DNA of 64,000 nt from Hofstenia miamia (Eukaryota; Xenacoelomorpha; Acoela), in the NCBI GenBank assembly GCA_004352715.1, contig SCFE01000119.1, forward strand, positions 1,069,992-1,133,991, in the 5' to 3' direction. Positions 1 through 10,149 of the stretch are shown one piece after another. A program made the translations under genes and the position numbers. Position 1 is the first letter of the stretch, and each line of letters opens with the position of its first letter. Below the pieces are notes generated by a model. That model saw nothing but the letters and a program-made list of their open reading frames with translations, was not told the DNA's origin and ran no database searches.

Positions 1-915
1 TTGCTGCACAGTCTTTTGGGACACAAAATCCAAATTTGAAATGTTTACATTGATCTCATGAAAAGCAAAGTTCAAGAATTCATCATGATCAAGTTTGGTT
101 GAATTCTCAATATACTTCATCATTAGCACATCCATAACTAGCACACATTCTTCAGGGTAATCAATATAGTGGGCAAGCAAACTTCTATTTGCAATTACAT
201 GATTTGCATCCTGGAAAAATTGATCAATTTCTAATTTTCAAGGCATGCTTCCTGAAGTCACTTGCCTAAATAAAAAATATAAAAATGCAGAAACATAAAA
301 TATAATTATATACATAATGAGATCAATGTTACACCAACTTTGATGAACTGCCCTTTTCTAGCTAGCAATGCAGGCTTTTTCCAATAACTAATTATTTTAG
401 TTGTTGCAGGCTTACACAATCTTTGATAAAGCCACATTATAAAGGCAATTGAATGTTTGTAACTGCAACTTTGTGCCATACATCCTTTGCAGCAAACAGA
501 TATAATTTTTGTACCTGAGTCTATAATAGCAATACATCAGATTTATAATTCACCATAATTGCCCTGTGCTGCTCTCTTAGACTTTGTATTTAAAACACTG
601 GAACACTGAAAGCAGGTGATGTTTACAAAAAATCAGCTATCATGGTATCAGTAATTACTAGCAAGTTATTGCTATTTGCTTTGAGAAAATCTATCATTAA
701 AATGACTTCAAAGTTGCAAAATGAGGTTTTGTATGGAGAATGACATCAAACCAATCATGTTGATGTAATGGGATTACAGAGTTATTTCTTTAATAGCTCC
801 TAAATAAAACAAAAAATTTTCTCATGTACAAAACTTTTTAGCAACTAATCTTATAATCTTTCAATTTTTTGAATTTATTTTAAAATCTAAATTTGTGAAT
901 AGCCACCATTATTAG
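1..915 (-). mobile_element. SWIM/YqaJ DNA transposon, partial copy in arm A
   Basis: This is the reverse-complement counterpart of 42100-43071. It runs off the left edge of the window. It includes one long terminal inverted repeat (about 730-915) and a coding remnant corresponding to the frame at 42890-43123. The stretch near 540 lacks about 61 bp that the other copy has, inside the region preceding the SWIM-like motif. Confidence 0.75.
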
Positions 916-1390
916 TTTTGTTTTAAAACAACATTTTTTACTTCACAGATTCCTTGTACAATATTCTTTTGTTTACAGAATTAAAAATTTTTATAACAAT
1001 TGCAAATCAAAGACAAATTTTTTCTATGAATGTGCTATCAATTCATTCAAAAAATCAAATGTAATTGGAATAATTTAAGTTGATACATACAGAAGTAAAT
1101 TTTAACAAACATTGAGTGATTTAAATGTGATTTCCATCAGCTGCCATTTTGTGCTACAAATTTTTTCTCAATTTTTTCTTGAACATGATTTATTAAAAGA
1201 ACTGCCAAACTAATCTTATTTCTATAATAATATTACTTATTCTTGGTATCATGTTGGGATGGTTTCAACTTAGCTACAGCACTTAATAAAAGCTAAACTC
1301 CAAAGCATATGGATTTATACTTTGAAAACTTGCTACTCATTCATTTCTTTCCATATACTTGCATGTTAAAGTGAAGTTATGAAAGCCTAG

Positions 1391-3712
1391 TGTAGAATTG
1401 CTGGGGAGCTCTGGCTGCTCAAGCAGGACTGGGAAACTCAAGAGTTAAGATTGAAGGTTGCAAAGTTTACCATTGTAGAGAGTGACCCACATTCCAACAA
1501 AAGAAAAACAGAAATTTCATAGAAAACAAATTTCCAGCAGTGACTAATTCACACAGCATCATGCTGAAGCCATATCTATGAAGCCATCCTTACTCACCAA
1601 GGTGCTAATTGTGTGTCTCAAGTAGTAATTTCTAACTCAATAAACAATTTATCTCAGAGTTCTATTATCTCAGCTCATGTAAATAAATAATAAACAAAAG
1701 GCACATAATTACAGTTCATTCAAGTTCACCAACAGCATAGTATATTTGCAATGTGTTGTTATTATGTGCATGTACGAATCAATCAAATAAAAAGCTCATA
1801 TTCCCTACACCTAACCATGACCTAAAGTGACCATGATTTGGGCTGTCACCATCAAGGAGCTAGTTATCACCCCAGGCCCAGTGCAGTTTCCTCTCAAATT
1901 GGCACTGGATCTTATGCAGTAATTATTAGATTAAAATCCATAAAGAAACCTAAAGGGGGTTAGCATATAAATACTTCTGAAAAAACCAAACACATTAGAG
2001 TAAGATGAATTATATTGTGCATTCACTACAAGTTCCTCAAGTATTTATTACAGCTTTGTAAATTATTAACTGCTTAATGTTTACAACTTGCATGTGGTTT
2101 CCCTTGCAAAATTCAATGAGCAATTACACATAGTTTTGATTCAAGGGGACAATTAATAAATTGTTTGAATTANNNNNNNNNNNNNNNNNNNNNNNNNNNN
2201 NNNNNNNNNNNNNNNNNNNNNNNNNNNNNNNNNNNNNNNNNNNNNNNNNNNNNNNNNNNNNNNNNNNNNNNNNNNNNNNNNNNNNNNNNNNNNNNNNNNN
2301 NNNNNNNNNNNNNNNNNNNNNNNNNNNNNNNNNNNNNNNNNNNNNNNNNNNNNNNNNNNNNNNNNNNNNNNNNNNNNNNNNNNNNNNNNNNNNNNNNNNN
2401 NNNNNNNNNNNNNNNNNNNNNNNNNNNNNNNNNNNNNNNNNNNNNNNNNNNNNNNNNNNNNNNNNNNNNNNNNNNNNNNNNNNNNNNNNNNNNNNNNNNN
2501 NNNNNNNNNNNNNNNNNNNNNNNNNNNNNNNNNNNNNNNNNNNNNNNNNNNNNNNNNNNNNNNNNNNNNNNNNNNNNNNNNNNNNNNNNNNNNNNNNNNN
2601 NNNNNNNNNNNNNNNNNNNNNNNNNNNNNNNNNNNNNNNNNNNNNNNNNNNNNNNNNNNNNNNNNNNNNNNNNNNNNNNNNNNNNNNNNNNNNNNNNNNN
2701 NNNNNNNNNNNNNNNNNNNNNNNNNNNNNNNNNNNNNNNNNNNNNNNNNNNNNNNNNNNNNNNNNNNNNNNNNNNNNNNNNNNNNNNNNNNNNNNNNNNN
2801 NNNNNNNNNNNNNNNNNNNNNNNNNNNNNNNNNNNNNNNNNNNNNNNNNNNNNNNNNNNNNNNNNNNNNNNNNNNNNNNNNNNNNNNNNNNNNNNNNNNN
2901 NNNNNNNNNNNNNNNNNNNNNNNNNNNNNNNNNNNNNNNNNNNNNNNNNNNNNNNNNNNNNNNNNNNNNNNNNNNNNNNNNNNNNNNNNNNNNNNNNNNN
3001 NNNNNNNNNNNNNNNNNNNNNNNNNNNNNNNNNNNNNNNNNNNNNNNNNNNNNNNNNNNNNNNNNNNNNNNNNNNNNNNNNNNNNNNNNNNNNNNNNNNN
3101 NNNNNNNNNNNNNNNNNNNNNNNNNNNNNNNNNNNNNNNNNNNNNNNNNNNNNNNNNNNNNNNNNNNNNNNNCAATCAAATAAAAAGCTCATATTCCCTA
3201 CACCTAACCATGACCTAAAGTGACCATGATTTGGGCTGTCACCATCAAGGAGCTAGTTATCACCCCAGGCCCAGTGCAGTTTCCTCTCAAATTGGCACTG
3301 GATCTTATGCAGTAATTATTAGATTAAAATCCATAAAGAAACCTAAAGGGGGTTAGCATATAAATACTTCTGAAAAAACCAAACACATTAGAGTAAGATG
3401 AATTATATTGTGCATTCACTACAAGTTCCTCAAGTATTTATTACAGCTTTGTAAATTATTAACTGCTTAATGTTTACAACTTGCATGTGGTTTCCCTTGC
3501 AAAATTCAATGAGCAATTAATTCAAGGGGACAATTAATAAATTGTTTGAATTAAGTGCACTAGAAAATATACAAAATTGATTAAAAGGAAATTGATATAA
3601 ATTAATAGCATCAATTTACAAATCATGGCGTCATCATGACGTAATTTAAATTTCCTGAGTGCCAGAATAATCAAAGCATAAAATCAAAAAAGAGGCGCTG
3701 AGTGACTCTACA
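1391..3712 (-). mobile_element. LTR of the large gypsy-type element (arm A), interrupted by a gap
   Basis: The LTR in reverse orientation begins TGTAGAATTGCTGG and ends AGTGACTCTACA, matching the complement of the 3' LTR at 40174-41114. The preceding CTAG (1387-1390) corresponds to the target duplication of the main element. A 1000-N gap lies inside, and about 0.4 kb (from about 1780) left of the gap is repeated to its right (3173-3554). The left piece has an extra stretch near 2125-2142 resembling the 5' LTR version, the right piece resembles the 3' LTR version, so reads from different LTR copies were probably mixed here. Confidence 0.8.
2173..3172. other. Assembly gap, 1000 N
   Basis: Exactly 1000 N, a placeholder size. 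Sequence on both sides is nearly the same, so the true distance may be zero or negative. Confidence 0.97.
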
Positions 3713-4032
3713 CGCCCCCCCTAGATTGCACAGTTAAGTTTGTGGTAGGAGTTGGACTGTAGGACCTGACAACAGTTTCTGTATTTCCTCCACCATTTTA
3801 ACTGCTAGAACATTATCACAGGACAAAACTTTGGCATATCTAGGTCGCCAGGTAATCTGCATTAGTGTCTCTCTCTGTGTGACAGCTTCATTCCATAAGC
3901 AGAAGATCTCAATCTCTGGTAGTAGGGAGCTAATCAGGCAATTTCTTCATAGGTTGTTTAGTCTCCACATAAAGGTATTGTAGAAGCATTCATAAAGGCA
4001 AAGGCCTTTCAGTGTGATTATGAGTGTCATAA

Positions 4033-4222
4033 TGTAGAATCACTGGGGTGTGATTCTAGCAAACTCAAAGAGAATACAGTTCAAACTATTTCTATTTACA
4101 AAATGCTTTCAGCTTTATATATACAATACTTACAATATGTACAAATATTACAACTACCAGTCACTAACAAGAAAAGCGCGAGGTCTGGCCAATAAATAGT
4201 AACAACTACTAGCAATGCTACA
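4033..4222 (-). mobile_element. 190-bp LTR of a nested small LTR element (arm A)
   Basis: In reverse orientation this 190-bp segment is bounded by TG...CA (TGTAGCATTGC to GATTCTACA on its own strand) and is the same length as the copy at 39366-39555. It contains a TATATAAA promoter-like box. On its own strand it is preceded by a purine-rich tract (GGGGCGG) typical of the start of a 3' LTR and followed by TTAT, the target duplication shared with 39362-39365. It is therefore the 3' LTR of an element inserted in ORF3 of the larger element. Confidence 0.8.
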
Positions 4223-4478
4223 CGCCGCCCCAGGCCAGACTTGGTGACTTTTCTTGTGTGCCCAATGGTGGAGGATTTGGCCCAAAAGGATCCATTCAAC
4301 AGCTCTTCACTCAAACATGCAAAAACTAAGGTGTAGGATTGTCTGACCCCTATCAATTGTGTTAATCTTGTGGAGAGGCATCAGATTTAACCATTGAAAC
4401 CGTGTCCATCACCAATTGTGGCCAGCAATGACTGAGAACAGCAAACTAAAAACCATCTTCTTTGCAGCATCATTACAA
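4223..4478 (-). mobile_element. Internal 3' end of the nested small LTR element
   Basis: This short stretch lies between the 190-bp LTR and a 1000-N gap. On the minus strand it carries an open frame into the LTR (ORF 4096-4356) but no recognisable domain. The rest of the internal region is lost in the gap at 4479-5478. Confidence 0.55.
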
Positions 4479-5478
4479 NNNNNNNNNNNNNNNNNNNNNN
4501 NNNNNNNNNNNNNNNNNNNNNNNNNNNNNNNNNNNNNNNNNNNNNNNNNNNNNNNNNNNNNNNNNNNNNNNNNNNNNNNNNNNNNNNNNNNNNNNNNNNN
4601 NNNNNNNNNNNNNNNNNNNNNNNNNNNNNNNNNNNNNNNNNNNNNNNNNNNNNNNNNNNNNNNNNNNNNNNNNNNNNNNNNNNNNNNNNNNNNNNNNNNN
4701 NNNNNNNNNNNNNNNNNNNNNNNNNNNNNNNNNNNNNNNNNNNNNNNNNNNNNNNNNNNNNNNNNNNNNNNNNNNNNNNNNNNNNNNNNNNNNNNNNNNN
4801 NNNNNNNNNNNNNNNNNNNNNNNNNNNNNNNNNNNNNNNNNNNNNNNNNNNNNNNNNNNNNNNNNNNNNNNNNNNNNNNNNNNNNNNNNNNNNNNNNNNN
4901 NNNNNNNNNNNNNNNNNNNNNNNNNNNNNNNNNNNNNNNNNNNNNNNNNNNNNNNNNNNNNNNNNNNNNNNNNNNNNNNNNNNNNNNNNNNNNNNNNNNN
5001 NNNNNNNNNNNNNNNNNNNNNNNNNNNNNNNNNNNNNNNNNNNNNNNNNNNNNNNNNNNNNNNNNNNNNNNNNNNNNNNNNNNNNNNNNNNNNNNNNNNN
5101 NNNNNNNNNNNNNNNNNNNNNNNNNNNNNNNNNNNNNNNNNNNNNNNNNNNNNNNNNNNNNNNNNNNNNNNNNNNNNNNNNNNNNNNNNNNNNNNNNNNN
5201 NNNNNNNNNNNNNNNNNNNNNNNNNNNNNNNNNNNNNNNNNNNNNNNNNNNNNNNNNNNNNNNNNNNNNNNNNNNNNNNNNNNNNNNNNNNNNNNNNNNN
5301 NNNNNNNNNNNNNNNNNNNNNNNNNNNNNNNNNNNNNNNNNNNNNNNNNNNNNNNNNNNNNNNNNNNNNNNNNNNNNNNNNNNNNNNNNNNNNNNNNNNN
5401 NNNNNNNNNNNNNNNNNNNNNNNNNNNNNNNNNNNNNNNNNNNNNNNNNNNNNNNNNNNNNNNNNNNNNNNNNNNNNN
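4479..5478. other. Assembly gap, 1000 N
   Basis: Exactly 1000 N, inside the nested LTR element. Long frames crossing it are artefacts. Confidence 0.97.
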
Positions 5479-5604
5479 ATGTGACAATTAAAATAATTGC
5501 TTTCAAATTAAAAAAACATTGACAAGAGTATTGGATTATTTCAATTGTAAAAACTCTATTGCTTTTTAAAATGTGAAAGATGGCAAACATGCAATATTGT
5601 GTAC

Positions 5605-6019
5605 TCATGTGTTTGAAGCATTGTTTTCAGCCATCACAGTTTTTTGAGGTGGTGGTGTTTGGTTAACATTACCAAACCCCTTTTGGTTATTGTAACTAGT
5701 CATCATTTGGTTAACTTGGCCTTCAAAATTTTGAGACCAATCTTTGAAATTTTCCAATACTTCTTCTTCTTCTGGGATATTATTAAAGCTAAAAAAAATT
5801 GTTTAATACAAAAACATATATTACACATTTTTCTAGATTAAAATTTAAAATATAATTTTATGAATATAATAAAATTCTTAGATAATATATTTTACAAAGA
5901 ATGTCTTACATGGTTTCATCAAAGCTAATTTCTGACAGACTTTTATAAAGGTTTTCTTCTATGATTTGGTCATATTTGGCATTCCAGCCAGAGAGAATAT
6001 AAGAAACACTGGCAGACAT
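5605..6019 (-). CDS. Small two-exon gene, unknown 97-aa protein
   Basis: Exon 1 is 6019-5910 and exon 2 is 5788-5605, joined across a 121-bp GT-AG intron (donor GTAAGA, T-rich acceptor). The join is in frame and gives 97 codons plus TGA. The protein starts MSASVSYILSGWN, has a short acidic EEEE run near residue 42, a Q/N-rich stretch and a TPPPQ motif near the C terminus. I see no signal peptide, membrane segment or known domain. The precise frame conservation across a consensus intron argues for a real gene, but it could belong to a mobile element given its neighbours. Confidence 0.55.
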
Positions 6020-6588
6020 TTTTTTAAAAAGCAGAATGTTGAAAACAAACTATAATCAAAGAGATTAAAAATAAAAGTGAATTCGGGGTTGCTCCAGGGT
6101 TTATCTTGATTGGTTGGAAAGCAAATGGCGATATCCAATTACTGAGGGCCAATAAACTAATGCATTTCTGACAGTTTTATGTAGAAACCTTTTAACAAAT
6201 CATCAAGTTCTCTGGGAAAAGCTTCTAAAATGTCAAATTTGCAGGTGATTGACAATACTAGGGTATATTTGCAAAAAAACTTTGTGCTAGATTTTTTTAA
6301 AAATCTAAATTTAACATGACTGAAATTCACATGTCATTGTTCAAGTTTTTGTAAATAAACAATTTTTCAAATTTTTCAGATGTATAATAATCCGAGTATT
6401 ATTATTATTAAATATTACCATATATAGACATTTTAAAAAGAACCTATCACAAACCCTGTGGGTGTATAAATTTATAGATGGTTTAAACAAATATTCACAA
6501 TTTTTTTTGGGAGAGAGATGGAACCTTGTTTGGCTTTTAAATTAAATTTGACAACACACTGCAAAAATTTTGTCTATTAGAAGACCAG

Positions 6589-6960
6589 ATGTGCATATTT
6601 AAAAATTTGGGTAAACTGGTAAATTATGAAGATATACCACTCCCAAACAAAACAGTGTTGCATGTTCTGTTTCAACCTTCAGAGGGACAGAGTATGTGTG
6701 ATAGTTGCTTTGGCCTTGATGTTTGTACAGTTGATATGTCAAAGTTGGAATGGGTATATGGTGAAAATCTCCCATATACATTTGCTGTGGCACAAGTATT
6801 AAAAGCAAACGCTGATAATATATACAAAGATGGATTCCCAATAGACATTGCAATCCAGAAAAATTTTACATTGATAGAGAATGAAGAACACAGGTGTGTA
6901 ATGTGTAAAAATCTATTTAAGCCATGGACATTTGTTAGAGTACTCTATATTAACTTGTAA
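6589..6960 (+). CDS. Hypothetical ORF, Cys-rich 123 aa
   Basis: An open frame with two CxxC pairs (C-D-S-C near residue 37 and C-V-M-C near residue 103) that could bind zinc. No family is recognised. The frame runs to a TAA and is followed by AT-rich sequence. It is the first of several short plus-strand frames to 9.4 kb and may be an exon of a decayed mobile element gene. No upstream exon could be identified with confidence. Confidence 0.35.
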   Translation: MCIFKNLGKLVNYEDIPLPNKTVLHVLFQPSEGQSMCDSCFGLDVCTVDMSKLEWVYGENLPYTFAVAQVLKANADNIYKDGFPIDIAIQKNFTLIENEEHRCVMCKNLFKPWTFVRVLYINL

Positions 6961-7461
6961 ATAAATTTATATAGTTATTTTATATTTTTATACACAACAT
7001 GTACTAGCATTTACGTTATATAATTAATTAAACTTGAACATTGTTGAACATATATAAACACATATCTTAATTACTTTTTGTCTAAAATTAATATGGTTAA
7101 CAGTTAAATTAGTTGAGTAATTCAAGCTAAAACATTAACAACTACATATAACTAACCAGTCTTAAATACTTTTTGTTCTAAAACTTAACACAGGCTAGCT
7201 AAAATTAGTAAATTCATATAGTCATATACATTGATATATATATTTTGTTTTAAAAAATTTAGCTGTTCAAGTATTGTATTTTGTTAGCATCATTTAGCGG
7301 AAATTAAATTCATTCCTACTCGAAAAATTATTGGCTTCCAGCCTCCAGATCTTCTAATGTTTTTTTTTCACTCTTGATTTTTATTGGATATCAAATTTTC
7401 ATGGTATAAAATGATGAAAGTTGAAAAATTTATCATTAGATCTTTTTTAAAACAAGTAAAA

Positions 7462-7773
7462 ATGAGTGAAAACAAGAGTTATAGATGCACAAAACTCTTC
7501 AAAGCATTTGAGGAAATCTCAGAAAATCCATCTGGCAATAGAATATCACAATACAACTTACAAATTGGTGAATGGTGAACAATAAAAGATGTGTTAAGCA
7601 TGGATACCAAGTACAGACGGGGGATAAAGATAAGACTTGATCACAATGAGTATTTTATTCTTCCATGGAGGTACTTCTTTTCAGAGGAAAATGATGATCA
7701 CACTCTTCTAATCAGCACCTGAGTGACAAGAGTTAAAAACAGTGGACAATGTATAAAACTTAGTTTTGCTTAG
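7462..7773 (+). pseudogene. Broken small ORF, paralogue of the minus-strand ORF at 9576-9917
   Basis: Starting at MSENKSYRC the frame is interrupted by an in-frame TGA at 7576-7578 and again near 7722, yet the downstream frame keeps the same protein pattern as the intact ORF at 9576-9917: TIKDV, then T(K/R)YxxxxKIRLD, then a Y-F-x-LP-x-x-Y core. About 104 codons in total. The shared pattern, with the stop placed inside a conserved stretch, shows a diverged dead copy. The short beta-rich pattern might be an OB-fold-like single-strand binding protein, but that is only a guess. Confidence 0.5.
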
Positions 7774-7779
7774 TAGTTG

Positions 7780-8990
7780 TGTAATTTTTATACATAGATG
7801 TATGTAAACCCTCTCCCTGTGTTTTATTTTTTAGACATGTAGAATACTAAATGATTCTATTAACCCCACCTATTATTTTAACCAAGTGGTACATGTAATT
7901 TAAGCTAGAATATTATTCATATACATTATTTTCACTAAATTATGTAAATTGTCTATGTTTAATGAGAAATCTCTTTTAATAAAAAATTTAATAAGTTATT
8001 ATAATATAAGTTATCAGTCTTTAATGAAAATTCACATTAACATTTATTGTAAATGGTAATAATATAAATGTTACATATAATTCCAGCTAAAATTAAATTA
8101 ATTAAATTAAATATTTATTAACAATTACTTTTTAAAATTGCAAAAACAAAAATATATGTTTTTGTCTTATCACAAGTTAAAATATCAAAAAAGTAGTAAA
8201 TTTATGTTTTTCATGAGAATGTGTTAAATTACAGATATTACATTTTACAATATCAAATATTGTTAGTAAATCATGAAAAATGTTTCAATTAGTAAAAAAT
8301 GATTGTTTGCTTAAAATTACAAGCAAAAATGCACTTTTGTGTTTATTACAGGTTACATAAACAACAACAATAATATCAAATAGTAAATTCATGAAAAACT
8401 TATTACAATTTTCAAATTCTAAAAATTGTGTTAGTAAATTTGCTATTTTGCAAGAGTGTGTTAAAACCTGGTAAAAAATTACCATTTGCTTAAATTACAA
8501 GATTGATTATATCTCTTGTGTTTATTACAAATTGGATTATTTATCATTTTGCTTAAAATATAAAACAAAAATGGAGTAAATATAAATTTTTAGAAGAAAT
8601 ATTATTATTATAATCTTAATCAAAAATAGAAGCTTACCATGAAATATAATGCAAGTTAGTATCCATATGAATAGAAATACTAGTTTGAGAAATATTTTTC
8701 CAAACAATACATGATAATAGTTGAAAATATAAAAATTTATTTTTTAAAAATTATCTATCATTATTATTAAAAATAATTAAAATATAGTAGCAAATATTAA
8801 AAACATTGACATCAAAATTATTATTTTTTGACAATGATGAGTAGAATGAATTTGCTTGTATGGTTTTTATTCAAATGGTAAAAACTTTACCAAAAAATAT
8901 GTGATTACTCAATTTACTCATGTTTTATGCTGATTACAAAAATATTTATCATTCTCTCTGTAGTTTTCTATTTGGATAGTTGGTTGTTAG
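7780..8990. other. AT-rich stretch without recognisable gene
   Basis: Very AT-rich sequence with no supported coding region, inverted repeat or RNA gene that I can identify. The short minus-strand frame at 8285-8485 has no recognisable features. Confidence 0.6.
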
Positions 8991-8992
8991 TC

Positions 8993-9432
8993 ATGGCGTC
9001 ATGTGTGAAATCTAATGTTTTTTTGAAATCCGTGGGAGCACATTCAATAGCATCTATTACATTAAAGAACTGTTGATTTTGGTGGATAATAAAATATACA
9101 TTATTACAGTGCATCAATCAAAAGAGAATTTTGACTGTTTATGAGGACATATACAGAAAGCTTTCAATTGGTATCAACTTAACTTCCATCATATCACATT
9201 TACAGAAGGAAGCCTAACAAATGAGCAAATGATTACTTTCATCAATTCACTAAATTTGTCCAATAGAAAAGAAACTGTGTTTTGTGGATGTGATGCTATG
9301 AACTGTGAGTTTTTAAGTCAGTTAATCGCTCAACCTATTTAAAATTTACTTGATCATGGCTATCAGTACCCACAGAACATGGAAAATTCTATAGACTATA
9401 TAAAGACTATTTTAAATTTGTATGTTGAATGA
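8993..9432 (+). pseudogene. Decayed ORF, possible mobile-element accessory gene
   Basis: Starts MASCVKSNVFLKSVG and needs frame shifts and stop suppression to continue into a coherent stretch (about 9130-9432) with NWYQLNFHHITF, CGCDAMN and NLLDHGYQYP motifs, each separated by plausible protein sequence. At least three stops or shifts break it, so it is a pseudogene. The overall layout resembles small uncharacterised ORFs commonly scattered through invertebrate repeats. No function is assigned. Confidence 0.4.
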
Positions 9433-9575
9433 GCATTTCAAAAGGTAATTTATTATCATCATTTGCTAATAATCATTGTAAATTTAAGAAATTTATTGTA
9501 AAACCATTATAACTAATAATTAATGATTTTTACTAGTATTCTTTTTATAAACTATACATGTATAAGAAAACAATA

Positions 9576-9917
9576 CTATATTTTTATTTTACTAAATTCT
9601 AATACAATACCATTTACATTATTGCCACCATTTGTGATTTTCATGTCATCATTGTGAAAAAGTTTATTATTTACCAGAGTCTTGTAATTCTTGCCTAGTG
9701 CATTGACATACCATTTGGGAAGGAAGTAGTAAAAACCATTGTCAAGTCTTATCTTTACCATGATACCATATCTTGTGTTCAGCTGAACAACGTCCTTGAT
9801 TGTTAGCCATAGTTTTTTTGGTAGTTTGCTAGCCAGACTCCCATTTGACAAAATACAGGTTGGTGGTTGGGAATTAACATCATTTAAGCATTGTAAAACA
9901 TGGTCATCCTTGCTCAT
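9576..9917 (-). CDS. Hypothetical 113-aa protein, intact member of a small repeated family
   Basis: Starts at the ATG giving MSKDDHVLQC; an upstream in-frame extension to 9935 begins with GTG and is less likely in a eukaryote. The middle (TIKDVVQLNTRYG, KIRLD, YYFLPKWY) aligns with the broken copy at 7462-7773. The protein is short, beta-rich by pattern and lacks signal or membrane segments. It may be the second exon of a gene whose first exon is the proline-rich frame at 9993-10118, but the reading frames do not join cleanly. Confidence 0.45.
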   Translation of the reverse strand: MSKDDHVLQCLNDVNSQPPTCILSNGSLASKLPKKLWLTIKDVVQLNTRYGIMVKIRLDNGFYYFLPKWYVNALGKNYKTLVNNKLFHNDDMKITNGGNNVNGIVLEFSKIKI

Positions 9918-9992
9918 GTTAGGAAAGACGATCACATTATTATTGACTATTGGGTGTCCTTGTTAGTGTTGAGTCTTGCATTTTTCTTTTAC

Positions 9993-10118
9993 AGGTGCAG
10001 GTGGTGGAGACATCATCTCCTGTGTTAGTGGGTTATAGCCATGTGATGGTGGTGGGGTTCTGCATAGATCATCAAATAGACTACTCAATGAGCCAGATGC
10101 TACCATTTCAACAGACAT
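9993..10118 (-). CDS. Possible first exon, Pro-rich 42 codons
   Basis: The minus-strand frame from MSVEMVASGS to a GTAAAAG donor-like site encodes a Pro-rich peptide with TPPPS and SPPPAP. It lies just upstream of the ORF at 9576-9917. I could not find an acceptor in the right phase, so the join is unproven, and the frame could be a decayed stretch. Confidence 0.25.
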
Positions 10119-10149
10119 TGCCAAAAGTGAGAGACGAAATTGCATAGAA

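Larger units (their letters stand above)
1..4478 (-). repeat. Arm A of a large inverted duplication
   Basis: Read on the minus strand this segment reproduces 39286-43071: the end of an internal retrotransposon region, a complete LTR, then about 1.4 kb of the same 3' flank, including part of the SWIM/YqaJ transposon. Position 1 pairs with about 43071, so the arm probably continues beyond the window. The match is near-identical with scattered substitutions and two large indels: arm A lacks about 499 bp present at 41270-41768 and about 61 bp present near 42472-42532. Because the flank outside the LTR also matches, this is a copied locus and not simply two insertions of one element. It may be a true inverted segmental duplication or an alternative haplotype placed in inverted orientation. 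Confidence 0.9.

Noticed and set aside
2124-3223. Long frames on both strands across the N run
   Set aside because: They exist only because N codons are not stops; real sequence at the edges codes for a handful of residues and is LTR sequence.
4387-5608. Frames up to 399 codons across the second N run
   Set aside because: Same artefact; over 80% of each is unknown sequence.
9576-10118. Spliced gene joining 9993-10118 to 9576-9917
   Set aside because: No acceptor in the correct phase was found; kept as two separate entries.
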